Assembly: GCF_028682175.1 (NCBI RefSeq)
Contig: NZ_JANHKS010000002.1
Coordinates: forward strand, 186,001 to 250,000
Origin: Pseudomonas putida
Lineage (GTDB): Bacteria; Pseudomonadota; Gammaproteobacteria; Pseudomonadales; Pseudomonadaceae
Direction of reading: 5' to 3'
Length of the DNA: 64,000 nucleotides
Positions 1 to 8,000 of the stretch are shown in pieces (the stretch's first letter is position 1; the number at the start of each line of letters is the position of its first letter). The notes below the pieces were generated by a model, which saw only the letters and a program-made list of their open reading frames with translations, searched no databases and was not told the origin of the DNA. A program made the position numbers and the translations under genes.

Positions 1-758
1 AGTTGTCGAGCGACGTGGGTGAACAGGCCTTCAGGATCGGCATCGCCCATGTCGCCCCAGGTACCGCTTGGGCCAAGGCGAACGGCGACGCGGTTGGAAC
101 CCCAGACCGAAATCAGTGCGTTCGTCACTTCCAGCAGAAACCGCGCGCGGTTTTCGAACGAGCCGCCGTATTGGTCGGTGCGCTTGTTGCTGTTGTCCTG
201 AAGGAACTGATCCACCAGATAACCGTTGGCGCCGTGCAGCTCGACACCGTCGAAACCGGCTTTGACGCCACGCTCGGCTGCCATGCGGAAACTCTCGACC
301 AACTCGGCGATTTCCTCGACGGTCAGCGCGCGGTTGGGTGTGTTCGGCACCCAGCCTTCCTGGGTGTAAGCGACGCCGCCGTGGAGCACTTCCGACGGCC
401 CGACTGGAATGCTGCCGTGGGGCTGCACTTCGCTGTTGGACTGACGACCAGCATGGTAGAGCTGCAGGAAGATCTTCGCGCCCTTGGCGTGCACGGCGTC
501 GGTGACCTGTTTCCAGCCGGCGATCTGGCTGTCATCGAACAGGCCGGGTGCGCCCAGATAGCCGTTGCCGTTGGGCGCGGCTATGGTCGCCTCGCCAATC
601 AGCAAGCCGCCTTCGGAAGCGCGCTGTGCGTAGTATTCGGCCATCAGCGGACCGGGGCGTGCGCCCTCTTCGGCCCGCATGCGGGTCAGCGGCGCCAGCA
701 CGACGCGGTGGGAAAAGGTGAAAGGGCCGATGGTGACCGGGGAATGGAGCTTGGACAT
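1..758 (-). CDS. NADH:flavin oxidoreductase, Old Yellow Enzyme family (partial, C-terminus off window)
   Basis: The reverse strand reads open for 252 codons from an ATG at 758 to the window edge. It encodes a TIM-barrel FMN enzyme that reduces activated C=C bonds or nitro groups with NAD(P)H. Visible motifs are LAPLTRMRA (T25 near the flavin), LQLYHAGRQ (about 99-106), HGANGYLVDQFLQD (175-188, with substrate-binding H175 and N178) and NKRTDQYGGSFENR (191-204). A GAGG ribosome site lies 6 nt before the ATG. The LysR gene at 958-1857 lies upstream on the same strand, about 200 bp away, and may regulate it. The substrate cannot be told from sequence; NemA- and xenobiotic-reductase-like enzymes are alternatives. 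Confidence 0.9.
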   Translation of the reverse strand, partial: MSKLHSPVTIGPFTFSHRVVLAPLTRMRAEEGARPGPLMAEYYAQRASEGGLLIGEATIAAPNGNGYLGAPGLFDDSQIAGWKQVTDAVHAKGAKIFLQLYHAGRQSNSEVQPHGSIPVGPSEVLHGGVAYTQEGWVPNTPNRALTVEEIAELVESFRMAAERGVKAGFDGVELHGANGYLVDQFLQDNSNKRTDQYGGSFENRARFLLEVTNALISVWGSNRVAVRLGPSGTWGDMGDADPEGLFTHVARQ

Positions 759-867
759 GATTGCCTCGTTTGGAAAAGGAATAGACGCTTGCCCGCCCGA
801 AAGTCAGCATCGCTTTCATGGCCTGGGCACTGGCGGCCAGTACAAGGCTTTTCCCGAACCAGATAAA

Positions 868-904
868 CAGCCCAACCGTCACAACAATTCGGACTATTGG
901 GCTG
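868..904. promoter_or_regulatory. Inverted repeat in the promoter region of the OYE gene
   Basis: CAGCCCAA (868-875) and TTGGGCTG (897-904) are perfect 8-bp inverted arms separated by 21 bp. They lie 110-146 bp upstream of the OYE start. This could be an operator for the neighbouring LysR protein, but LysR sites usually have closer arms, so the assignment is weak. Confidence 0.3.
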
Positions 905-957
905 TAATCCCTCTGAATGTGCGTGGCGCGGTTGGCAATCGGCGACTCATCGTCGCG

Positions 958-1857
958 TCAAGGCTGCGCCACCGTTGCGATGTGCTGCTTGAAGTAGTCG
1001 ATCAACACCCGAAGCTTCGGTGTCGCATTGCGGCTCGACGGCCACAGCATCCACAGCGATCCTCTGTGGTCGGTAAACTCCGGCAGCACACGCTCAAGAT
1101 GGCCGTCGCGCAACGCCTGAATCGTTGAAAAGTCCGCCAGACAGGCGATGCCCAGACCTTCAAGCGCCATGTGGGTCAGCGCATCGGTGGTGGTGCAGGC
1201 GATGACCCGGCCCAGTTCCGGGTCAGTGTCGGCGTCCGGATCGCGCACCGGCCAGCGTTCAAGGGAGCCGCTGGCCGGGAATTTGTGCAGCAGGCAGGCA
1301 TGGTCGCGCAGTTGATCCGGGTGGGTGGGTCGGCCACGGCGGGCCAGGTAGTCGGGCGATGCCACCAGTTCCAGCTTGTATTCCCCCAGCTTGCGCGCCA
1401 TCAGCCGCGAATCCGACGGCTGGCCGGTACGCACCACGGCATCGAAGCCTTCTTCGATCACGTCCACCATGCGGTCCGACAGGTCCACGTCCAGCTCGAT
1501 CTGCGGGTAGGCCTGCATGAAACCGGTGAGCAGCGGGAAGATCAGCGTGTTCTGCAACGGCACGCTGATGCGCAACTTGCCGCGCGGCTCGTCGGCCAGT
1601 TGCGACAGCTCGATTTCCGCCTGCTCGGCCTCTTGAATGATGCGTTTGCAACGCGCCAGAAACAGCTCGCCTTCGGCGGTAAGGGTGACGCTGCGGGTGC
1701 TGCGGTGAAACAGCCGCACCCCCAGGCGCTCTTCCATGCGCGACACGCTCTTGCCGACCGCCGAAGACGAAATTTCCATCAGGCGGCCGGCCTCGGTAAA
1801 GCTGCGTGTTTCAGCGACCTGCACAAAGGCCATGATGCCACTGAGACTGTCCAGCAT
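958..1857 (-). CDS. LysR-family transcriptional regulator
   Basis: A 299-residue protein of normal LysR length. The N-terminal winged helix (about 1-65) has the typical SFTEAGRLMEISSSAVGKSVSRMEERLGVRLFHRSTR pattern in pieces, and a periplasmic-binding-like effector domain fills about 90-295. The sequence style (AETRSF, SRMEE) places it with CrgA/DsdC-like regulators that often control oxidoreductases. It precedes the OYE gene on the same strand, so that gene is the most likely target. The effector is unknown. Confidence 0.93.
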   Translation of the reverse strand: MLDSLSGIMAFVQVAETRSFTEAGRLMEISSSAVGKSVSRMEERLGVRLFHRSTRSVTLTAEGELFLARCKRIIQEAEQAEIELSQLADEPRGKLRISVPLQNTLIFPLLTGFMQAYPQIELDVDLSDRMVDVIEEGFDAVVRTGQPSDSRLMARKLGEYKLELVASPDYLARRGRPTHPDQLRDHACLLHKFPASGSLERWPVRDPDADTDPELGRVIACTTTDALTHMALEGLGIACLADFSTIQALRDGHLERVLPEFTDHRGSLWMLWPSSRNATPKLRVLIDYFKQHIATVAQP

Positions 1858-1921
1858 GAGAGCTCCCGACGGAATGGATGATCACGTCGCGCCATTCTAT
1901 GCCCCTGACGGTGGCGGCACA

Positions 1922-2311
1922 TCACTCTGTGGGTTGCACAACCGCAATGGCCTCGATTTCGATCATGGCGCGAGGGTCGTAGAGCGCCTTGATCTCGGCG
2001 ATGGTATCAGCGGGATACGGGGCGGAGAAAAACCGGCGACGCAGCTCGACGACTTCATCGAAGTGCCCCATGTCCGTCACGAAGATGGTCACCTTGATGA
2101 CGTTGGCGAGGGTCGAGCCACCTGCAATCAACGCCCGGTTGAGGTTGGCGAAGGCATGCTCACCCTGGGCGAGAAATCCGCCTTCGACGATCTGCCCATC
2201 GGAGCCACTTCCGGCCTGCCCGGAGATGAACAAGAGGTTTCCAAACTTGATGCCCTGCGACAGCAGGTAGGGTTCGTAGGGATCGGGTTGGGTGATGATA
2301 CGTTCGAACAT
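1922..2311 (-). CDS. Rid (YjgF/YER057c) family protein lacking the imine-deaminase arginine
   Basis: A 129-residue chorismate-mutase-like trimer-forming fold with ISGQAG (29-34), KVTIFVTDM (73-81) and a C-terminal IEIEAIAV (117-124). In RidA enzymes Arg105, in the context PARSCVEV, binds the 2-aminoacrylate carboxylate. The aligned residue here is Asp102 (PADTIAEI). It therefore belongs to a non-RidA Rid subfamily and may not deaminate enamines. It is divergent from the GcvA-like regulator at 2468, which probably controls it. Rid proteins beside such regulators are often part of small catabolic or detoxification units. Confidence 0.88.
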   Translation of the reverse strand: MFERIITQPDPYEPYLLSQGIKFGNLLFISGQAGSGSDGQIVEGGFLAQGEHAFANLNRALIAGGSTLANVIKVTIFVTDMGHFDEVVELRRRFFSAPYPADTIAEIKALYDPRAMIEIEAIAVVQPTE

Positions 2312-2430
2312 GGTTGGCTCCAGAGTGAGAAAGATGACACGGCATGGGTGAGTTCAGATCACCAGATGACCGGTAGCGGCAATACTGATCTCGCACCGCC
2401 AGGCGGGCAAACGATAAGAAATCAGGTATA

Positions 2431-2449
2431 AGATGATCTGAAATCATCT
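2431..2449. promoter_or_regulatory. Inverted repeat between rid-type gene and LysR gene
   Basis: AGATGAT (2431-2437) and ATCATCT (2443-2449) are perfect arms with a 5-nt spacer. The site ends 18 bp before the ATG of the downstream LysR gene, inside the 156-bp divergent intergenic region. It could serve autoregulation and control of the rid gene. Confidence 0.4.
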
Positions 2450-2467
2450 GTCTTGACTGGTTGGTCC

Positions 2468-3355
2468 ATGCGTCGATTACCGCCTCTCTCATCACTGCGC
2501 GCTTTCGAAGCGGCAGCCAGGCACGGCAGTTTCAAGCAGGCCGCTCACGAGTTGGCGGTGACGCCGACTGCGATCAGCCACCGCGTACGGGCACTTGAGG
2601 AATACACCCAGCTTCAGCTCTTTGTGCGGACCGTGCGCCAGGTCACGCTGACCGAGGCAGGCTCAGTGCTGTATCCCGTTCTGAAACAGGGCTTTGATGC
2701 ATTCGAGACAGTGTTGCAGCAGCTCACCCAGGCGAGTCAGCGCAAGCGTGTCACCATCACTGCCACCCATGCGTTCACCGCAAAGTGGCTGATGCCTCGA
2801 ATTTCCCGTTTTCATGCATTGCACCCTGATATTGATTTGCAGATTCAGGCCAGCGACCGGGCCATCGAGCTGACCGGCCAGACGTTCGACATCGCTTTGC
2901 GCTACGGGCGGGGCCCCTATCCCGGATTCAACGCACAGGCCATGTTGACTGACGAATATGCCCCGGTGAGCAACCCGTTACTGCAGGTCAGGGACCTGTC
3001 GGCGCTTGGCTCGGTGCCCTTGATCCACTTTGAATGGGCGAGGGAAAGTGCCGACAACCCGACCTGGCAGAAGTGGCTGGACCAGGCGGGTCTGTCGGGG
3101 ACAGCGCTTCATGGACAGTTGCGCTATTCGGATGAGGGGCACGCCATCCAGGCCGCCGTGGCCGGCCAGGGTATCGCCCTGCTCAGCCTTGCATTAGTCG
3201 CCGAAGAACTTGCCGCCGGCCACCTGATACAACCCTTTGGGCCTTCGATCACCGGCTATACCTACCACCTGCTGACCCAGGCGGGAAAAGAGCCCAGCGT
3301 CTGGGTGCAGGACGTGGCTGACTGGCTTCGAGGAGAGTTTGAAGGGAGTGGTTGA
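2468..3355 (+). CDS. LysR-family regulator, GcvA-like
   Basis: A 295-residue regulator beginning MRRLPPLSSLRAFEAAARHGSF, the classic opening of GcvA-like LysR proteins. The winged helix is at about 1-62 (AHELAVTPTAISHRVRALE) and the effector domain at 90-290. A TTG at 2453 is in frame, but the ATG at 2468 matches the family start, so I use it. The divergent Rid gene is the natural target. Confidence 0.92.
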   Translation: MRRLPPLSSLRAFEAAARHGSFKQAAHELAVTPTAISHRVRALEEYTQLQLFVRTVRQVTLTEAGSVLYPVLKQGFDAFETVLQQLTQASQRKRVTITATHAFTAKWLMPRISRFHALHPDIDLQIQASDRAIELTGQTFDIALRYGRGPYPGFNAQAMLTDEYAPVSNPLLQVRDLSALGSVPLIHFEWARESADNPTWQKWLDQAGLSGTALHGQLRYSDEGHAIQAAVAGQGIALLSLALVAEELAAGHLIQPFGPSITGYTYHLLTQAGKEPSVWVQDVADWLRGEFEGSG

Positions 3356-4145
3356 GGGGGTTGGGCAGTAGTGATGAGCCAGGCTTGCCTGCATCGGCGA
3401 CCTCGAAGCCGCCCCCGCCGGCAAGCCGTGCTGCTACGGGATGGAGGTGCAGCACCGAACGTGTCTCGCAGCGCCCCTGTAGGAGCGCGCTTGCCCGCGA
3501 TGGCGTTGGTACATTCACGACATCTCTGTCAGGCGAAAAGGCCAGTCGCGGGCAAGCGCGCACCTAGGGGTTTGCGGCCGGACTCCCATCCCGCGCCCGC
3601 CGCAAATCCCGTAGCAGCCAGGCTTGCCCGCGGGCGCAATCTCAAAGGCGCCCCCTGTAGGAGCGCGCTTGCCCGCAATGGCGTTGGTACATTCACAACA
3701 TCTCTGTCAGGCGAAAAGGCCAGTCGCGGGCAAGCGCGCTCCTACGGGTTTGCGGCCGGACACCAATCCCGCGCCCGCCGCAAATCCCGGAGCAGCCGGG
3801 CTTGCCCGCGGGCGCAATCTCAAAGGCGCCCCCTGTAGGAGCGCGCTTGCCCGCGACGACGTTGGTACATTCATAACATCTCTGTCAGGCGAAAAGGCCA
3901 GTCGCGGGCAAGCGCGCACCTAGGGGTTTGCGGCCGGACTCCCATCCCGCGCCCGCCGCAAATCCCGTAGCAGCCGGGCTTGCCCGCGGGCGCAATCTCA
4001 AAGGCGCCCCCTGTAGGAGCGCGCTTGCCCGCGATGACGTTGGCATTCACGACATCTCTGTCAGGCGAAAAGGCCAGTCGCGGGCAAGCGCGCTCCTACG
4101 GGTTTGCGGCCGGACACCCATCCTGCGCCCGCCGCAACTCCCCGC
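3356..4145. repeat. Tandem array of 178-bp REP-containing units
   Basis: GTAGGAGCGCGCTTGCCCGC begins at 3479, 3657, 3835 and 4013, an exact 178-bp period, giving three full units and a partial fourth ending near 4145. Each unit holds an inverted pair of REP sequences (outer GTAGGAGCGCGC... and ...GCGCGC(T/A)CCTA), a conserved spacer (ATCTCTGTCAGGCGAAAAGG) and a second REP type (CGTAGCAGCC.GGCTTGCCCGCGGGCGC). Units 1 and 3 share CACCTAGGGG and GACTCCCATC; units 2 and 4 share CTCCTACGGG and GACACC. An alternating dimer of 356 bp was therefore duplicated. A further REP of the second type precedes the array at about 3405-3444. No gene is visible in this stretch. Confidence 0.92.
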
Positions 4146-4182
4146 ACTTGCAGCACTCTCCGGTCGAGGTTAAGGTCAAACC

Positions 4183-4254
4183 ATGAACACCCAAGGTTTC
4201 GCCTCGACCACCACCTTCACGACCGCCATCGGCGGGTCGCGGGTGGTTGCGTGA
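4183..4254 (+). CDS. Putative attenuator leader peptide rich in threonine codons
   Basis: An ATG at 4183 with a good ribosome site (GAGGTTAAGG, 7 nt before the ATG) opens a 23-codon frame ending with TGA at 4252-4254. Six residues are Thr; residues 8-14 read STTTFTT and are followed by AIGGSRVV. The frame sits directly upstream of an intrinsic terminator whose antiterminator partner lies in the Gly-Gly-Ser codons of the leader. This is the arrangement of amino-acid biosynthetic leader peptides such as thrL, although the downstream gene here is an isochorismatase-type hydrolase. Confidence 0.72.
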   Translation: MNTQGFASTTTFTTAIGGSRVVA

Positions 4255-4308
4255 AGTGATAACGCAGGACCCCAAAGACCCGCCAGCAATGGATCGGGTC
4301 TTTTTTTT
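4205..4308 (+). terminator. Transcription attenuator: terminator with competing antiterminator
   Basis: The terminator is a 9-bp stem, AAAGACCCG (4274-4282) with CGGGTCTTT (4295-4303), followed by T4301-4308. An alternative 8-bp pairing, GGCGGGTC (4231-4238) with GACCCGCC (4277-4284), would consume the terminator 5' arm. A third pairing, CGACCACC (4205-4212) with GGTGGTTG (4242-4249), contains the Thr codons in its 5' arm and would compete with the antiterminator. A ribosome stalled at the Thr codons would free the antiterminator. The start codon of the downstream gene is 38 nt after the T tract. Confidence 0.75.
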
Positions 4309-4346
4309 GCCCCGATTTTCGCTGGCACCCATGCAAGGAAACGCAT

Positions 4347-4865
4347 ATGTACGCTCTGCTGATTCTCGACATGCAGGTTGGACTCGTTCACGGCCCTGAC
4401 AAGCCTTGGCGCGGCGAGGCGGTGATCGACGCCCTGAACGCGCTCATGAGAGATGCACGGGAGCGCGGCGCTCCGATTTTTCTCGCACGCCACGTCGGCC
4501 CGGCAGGTTCTCCGATCGAACCGGGCAGCCCGCTCACCGAGCTTGTGCAAGAGCTGGAGCTGACAGGCGACGAACGCATCTTCCAGAAAACCCGCCCCAG
4601 CGCCTTCGTTCAGACAGACCTGGCCAGCCAGCTCAGTGAGCTCGGCTGCGAGGGCATCGTCGTGACCGGCATGAAAACCCAATACTGCGTCGACAGCACT
4701 TGCCGCGCCGCCCGCGATTGCGGGTTCGATGCCGTGCTGATCGCCGACGGGCACACCTGCTCCGACACCCCGACGCTGAGCGCAGAGGCCATCATCGCCC
4801 ACCACAACGCAACACTGGCAGGACCCTTCTGTCGGGTGGTTCAGGCGAAGGACTGGCGTTTCTGA
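4347..4865 (+). CDS. Isochorismatase-like cysteine hydrolase
   Basis: A 172-residue single-domain hydrolase. The family triad is visible: Asp8 (LLILDMQ), Lys81 (QKTRPSAF) and Cys114 (TGMKTQYCVDSTCRAA). It has the family cis-peptide motif V-T-G at 106-108. AAGGAA at 4335-4340 is the ribosome site. Members hydrolyse amides or vinyl ethers (nicotinamide, carbamoyl compounds, isochorismate); the substrate is not predictable. Control by a threonine-codon attenuator is suggested by the upstream leader. No partner gene follows on the same strand within 190 bp. Confidence 0.9.
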   Translation: MYALLILDMQVGLVHGPDKPWRGEAVIDALNALMRDARERGAPIFLARHVGPAGSPIEPGSPLTELVQELELTGDERIFQKTRPSAFVQTDLASQLSELGCEGIVVTGMKTQYCVDSTCRAARDCGFDAVLIADGHTCSDTPTLSAEAIIAHHNATLAGPFCRVVQAKDWRF

Positions 4866-5055
4866 AACGACATCCCGGCGCCTTGAGCCTGCTCTGCCCT
4901 ATGTTCGCCAGCGCACAGACGAAGCTGTTCCCGGATAGCCATACTCGGCGCTGGAAAGCCACGTCTTAAAGGCGCTGCTGGGCGCTGAAGGGCTACATCG
5001 GCGCACCTCTGAACATTCGCGCGATGAGAGCCACGCGCTTCAGGCTCACGACCTT

Positions 5056-8000
5056 ATGACTAGCACATGGACACGCGTACGGGGAGTGGTTGCTCGCTTG
5101 TCCGGGATCCACCAGAACGGTTCGTTTTCCGCCTCCGGGTTTGAGTACGAGCCGATTCTGCGCTCCGAGCTGTTCAGCGCCGATCAGATGGCCAGCCATG
5201 GCATCGCCCTGGCCGGACAGCATCAACTGACGGCGCTGTCGGCCCGCGACTCGATGCTCAGCAGGCTCGATGACAACGAGGCCTTGCTCAAGCGCAGTTG
5301 CACGGCGCTGTCCGAGGCTCAGGTGTCGAGCCGTCGCGTCACCCCGGCAGCCGAGTGGCTGCTGGACAATTACTTCCTGATCGAAGAACACATTCGCACC
5401 GCCAGGACCCACCTGCCCAAAGGCTACAGCCGTGAGTTGCCACGCCTGATCAACGGCCCTTCCGCCGGGCTGCCGCGGGTCTACGACATCGCCCTGGAGA
5501 CGATTTCCCACGGCGATGGACGGGTCGACGAACAGAGCCTGGGCCGCTTCATTTTCTCGTATCAGACCGTCATGCCGCTGGCGCTTGGAGAGCTGTGGGC
5601 GGTGCCGATCATGTTGCGCCTGGCGCTGATCGAGAACCTGCGCCGTGTCGCTTCGCGGGTGATGGCCAACGCAGATGATCGCAACCTGGCCGACGACTGG
5701 GCCGAGCGCCTGATCGAAACCTCGGAGCGCGACATCAAGAGCGTGGTGCTGACCGTGGCCGACATGGCCCGCTCCACCCCACCGATGACGGCGGCTTTCG
5801 TCGCCGAATTCACCCGCCGGTTGCAGGGCCAGAGCGCAGCCCTGGCGTTACCGCTGAACTGGATCGAGCAGATGCTGGGCGAAAAAGGCTCAAGCATCGA
5901 GCGTCAGGTTCAGCTCGACGCCCAGCAGCAGGCCGCCGACCAGGTGTCCATCAGCAACAGCATCGGCAGCCTGCGCCTGTTGTCCGCGACGGACTGGCGC
6001 GAGTTCGTCGAGTCGATGAGCCACGTCGAACAGACGCTGTGCGAAGACCCGGCAGCGGTCTACCGGACCATGGACTTCCGCACCCGGGACAGCTACCGGC
6101 ATGTCATCGAACGCCTGGCCCGGCGCACTGCGCAGCATTCCGAAACTCAAGTGGCGCGGGTGGCCATCGATCTTGCGACGGCCCAGGCGGCGACGGTCTC
6201 CTGTGAGGTGCTGGCGCGGCATGTCGGGTATTACCTGATCAGCGACGGGCTACCTGTACTGGAGCGCGCACTCAAGGCTCGCGTGCCGGTCCATGAGCGC
6301 TGGAAACGCCTGTTGCAGCGCTCGCCGCTGATGTTTTACCTGGCCCCGGTGTCGCTGCTGACACTGGTGTTTGCCGGACCGTTGCTGGCGTCCGCGCACC
6401 GCGACCGCATGCCGGACCTCGCGCTGCTGGTGCTGGCAGTTCCGTGCCTGATCATGGTCAGCCGGCTGGCGATCAGCCTGATCAACTGGCTGGTGACGTT
6501 CAGCCTGCTGCCTTCCGTGCTGCCCAAGATGGATTACGCCCATGGCATCCCCGACGACGCCCGCACCCTGGTGGTGATTCCCACGCTGATTGCCAACCTG
6601 GCCGATGTCGATGAACTGGTGGAAGGCCTCGAGGTGCGTTTTCTCGCCAACCGCGACAGCAACCTGTATTTCGCCCTGCTCAGCGATTTGCTCGACGCCG
6701 CTGAAGAAGTCCTGCCTCAGGACGCCGAGCTGATTGCCCGGGCCTCGGAGGCGATCACCCTGCTCAACCGCAAGTACGCCGACGGCATCACCGACCGGTT
6801 TTTCCTGCTGCACCGGCCCCGTCGCTGGAATCCGGGCGAACGGGTGTGGATGGGCCACGAGCGCAAGCGCGGCAAGCTGATCGAACTCAACGCGCTGCTG
6901 CGCGGCAGTGGGCGGGAGTGTTTCAACGCCATCGTCGGGGACATCACCCCACTGCAAAGCGCCCGCTACGTGATCACACTGGACACCGACACCCTGCTGC
7001 CCCGTGACGCCGCGCAGCAATGCGTGGCCGCCATGATGCACCCGCTGAACCGTCCGCTGTTCGATGCCATGGGCAAACAGATCATCGCCGGCTACGCGGT
7101 GTTGCAGCCGCGGGTGGGTATCAGCCTGACCAGCGTCACCCGTTCGACCTACGCGCGAGTGTTTGGCAGCGACGCCGGGGTCGACCCCTATACCCGCGCG
7201 GTGTCCGATGTGTATCAGGACCTGTTCCAGCAGGGCTCGTTCATCGGCAAGGGCATCTATGACGTGGATGCATTCACCTGCGCGCTGGATGGCTGCCTGC
7301 CCAATAACCAGATCCTCAGCCACGACCTGATCGAAGGCTGCTATGCGCGCTCCGGCCTGCTCAGTGACGTACAGCTGTATGAGCAATATCCTTCGGGCTA
7401 CGGCGCCGATGTCAAACGTCGGCACCGCTGGATTCGCGGGGACTGGCAGTTGTTGCCGTGGGTCGCGCCCTGGACCCGCAACGCGACCGGCGAGTGGGTG
7501 CACAACCGGCTCAGTGTCATGGCGCGCTGGAAGATTCTCGACAACCTGAGGCGCAGTCTGGAGCCGCTCTCCACCCTGACCATGCTGGGCTGGGCGTGGC
7601 TGGCCAGCAGCGAACCGCTGGGCTGGACGCTGACGGTTGTCGGCTTGCTGGTGGTTCAACCGCTGCTTCGCAGCGTCACCGAGCTGATGCAGCCACCGGC
7701 CGGCGTGCCCTACCGGCAGCACCTTCTGGCGCTGATGGGTGACCTGGGACAGGAGCTTGCCCGCGTCTGCCTGACACTCGCCTGGTTGCCGTTCGAGATG
7801 CTGTACAGCACCGACGCCATCCTGCGCTCGCTGTGGCGGCTCGGTTTCAGCCGGCGCCTACTGTTGCAGTGGCAACCGTCGCGGGAGGTCGAGCGCATGA
7901 AGCAAAGCCGGCTGCCTGGTTTCTATCGACTGATGTGGATCGCGCCGACGCTGGCACTGCTGACAGTCGCGGCGCTGCTCGACACTCCGCTGACCCTGCT

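Noticed and set aside
3479..4145. CRISPR-like appearance of the repeat array
   Set aside because: The repeat period is 178 bp with palindromic REP cores and near-identical spacers; CRISPR arrays have short repeats and unique spacers, and no cas genes are present.
5024..5059. An 11-codon frame overlapping the ndvB start by ATGA
   Set aside because: No ribosome site precedes it and there is no other sign of function, so it cannot be distinguished from chance.
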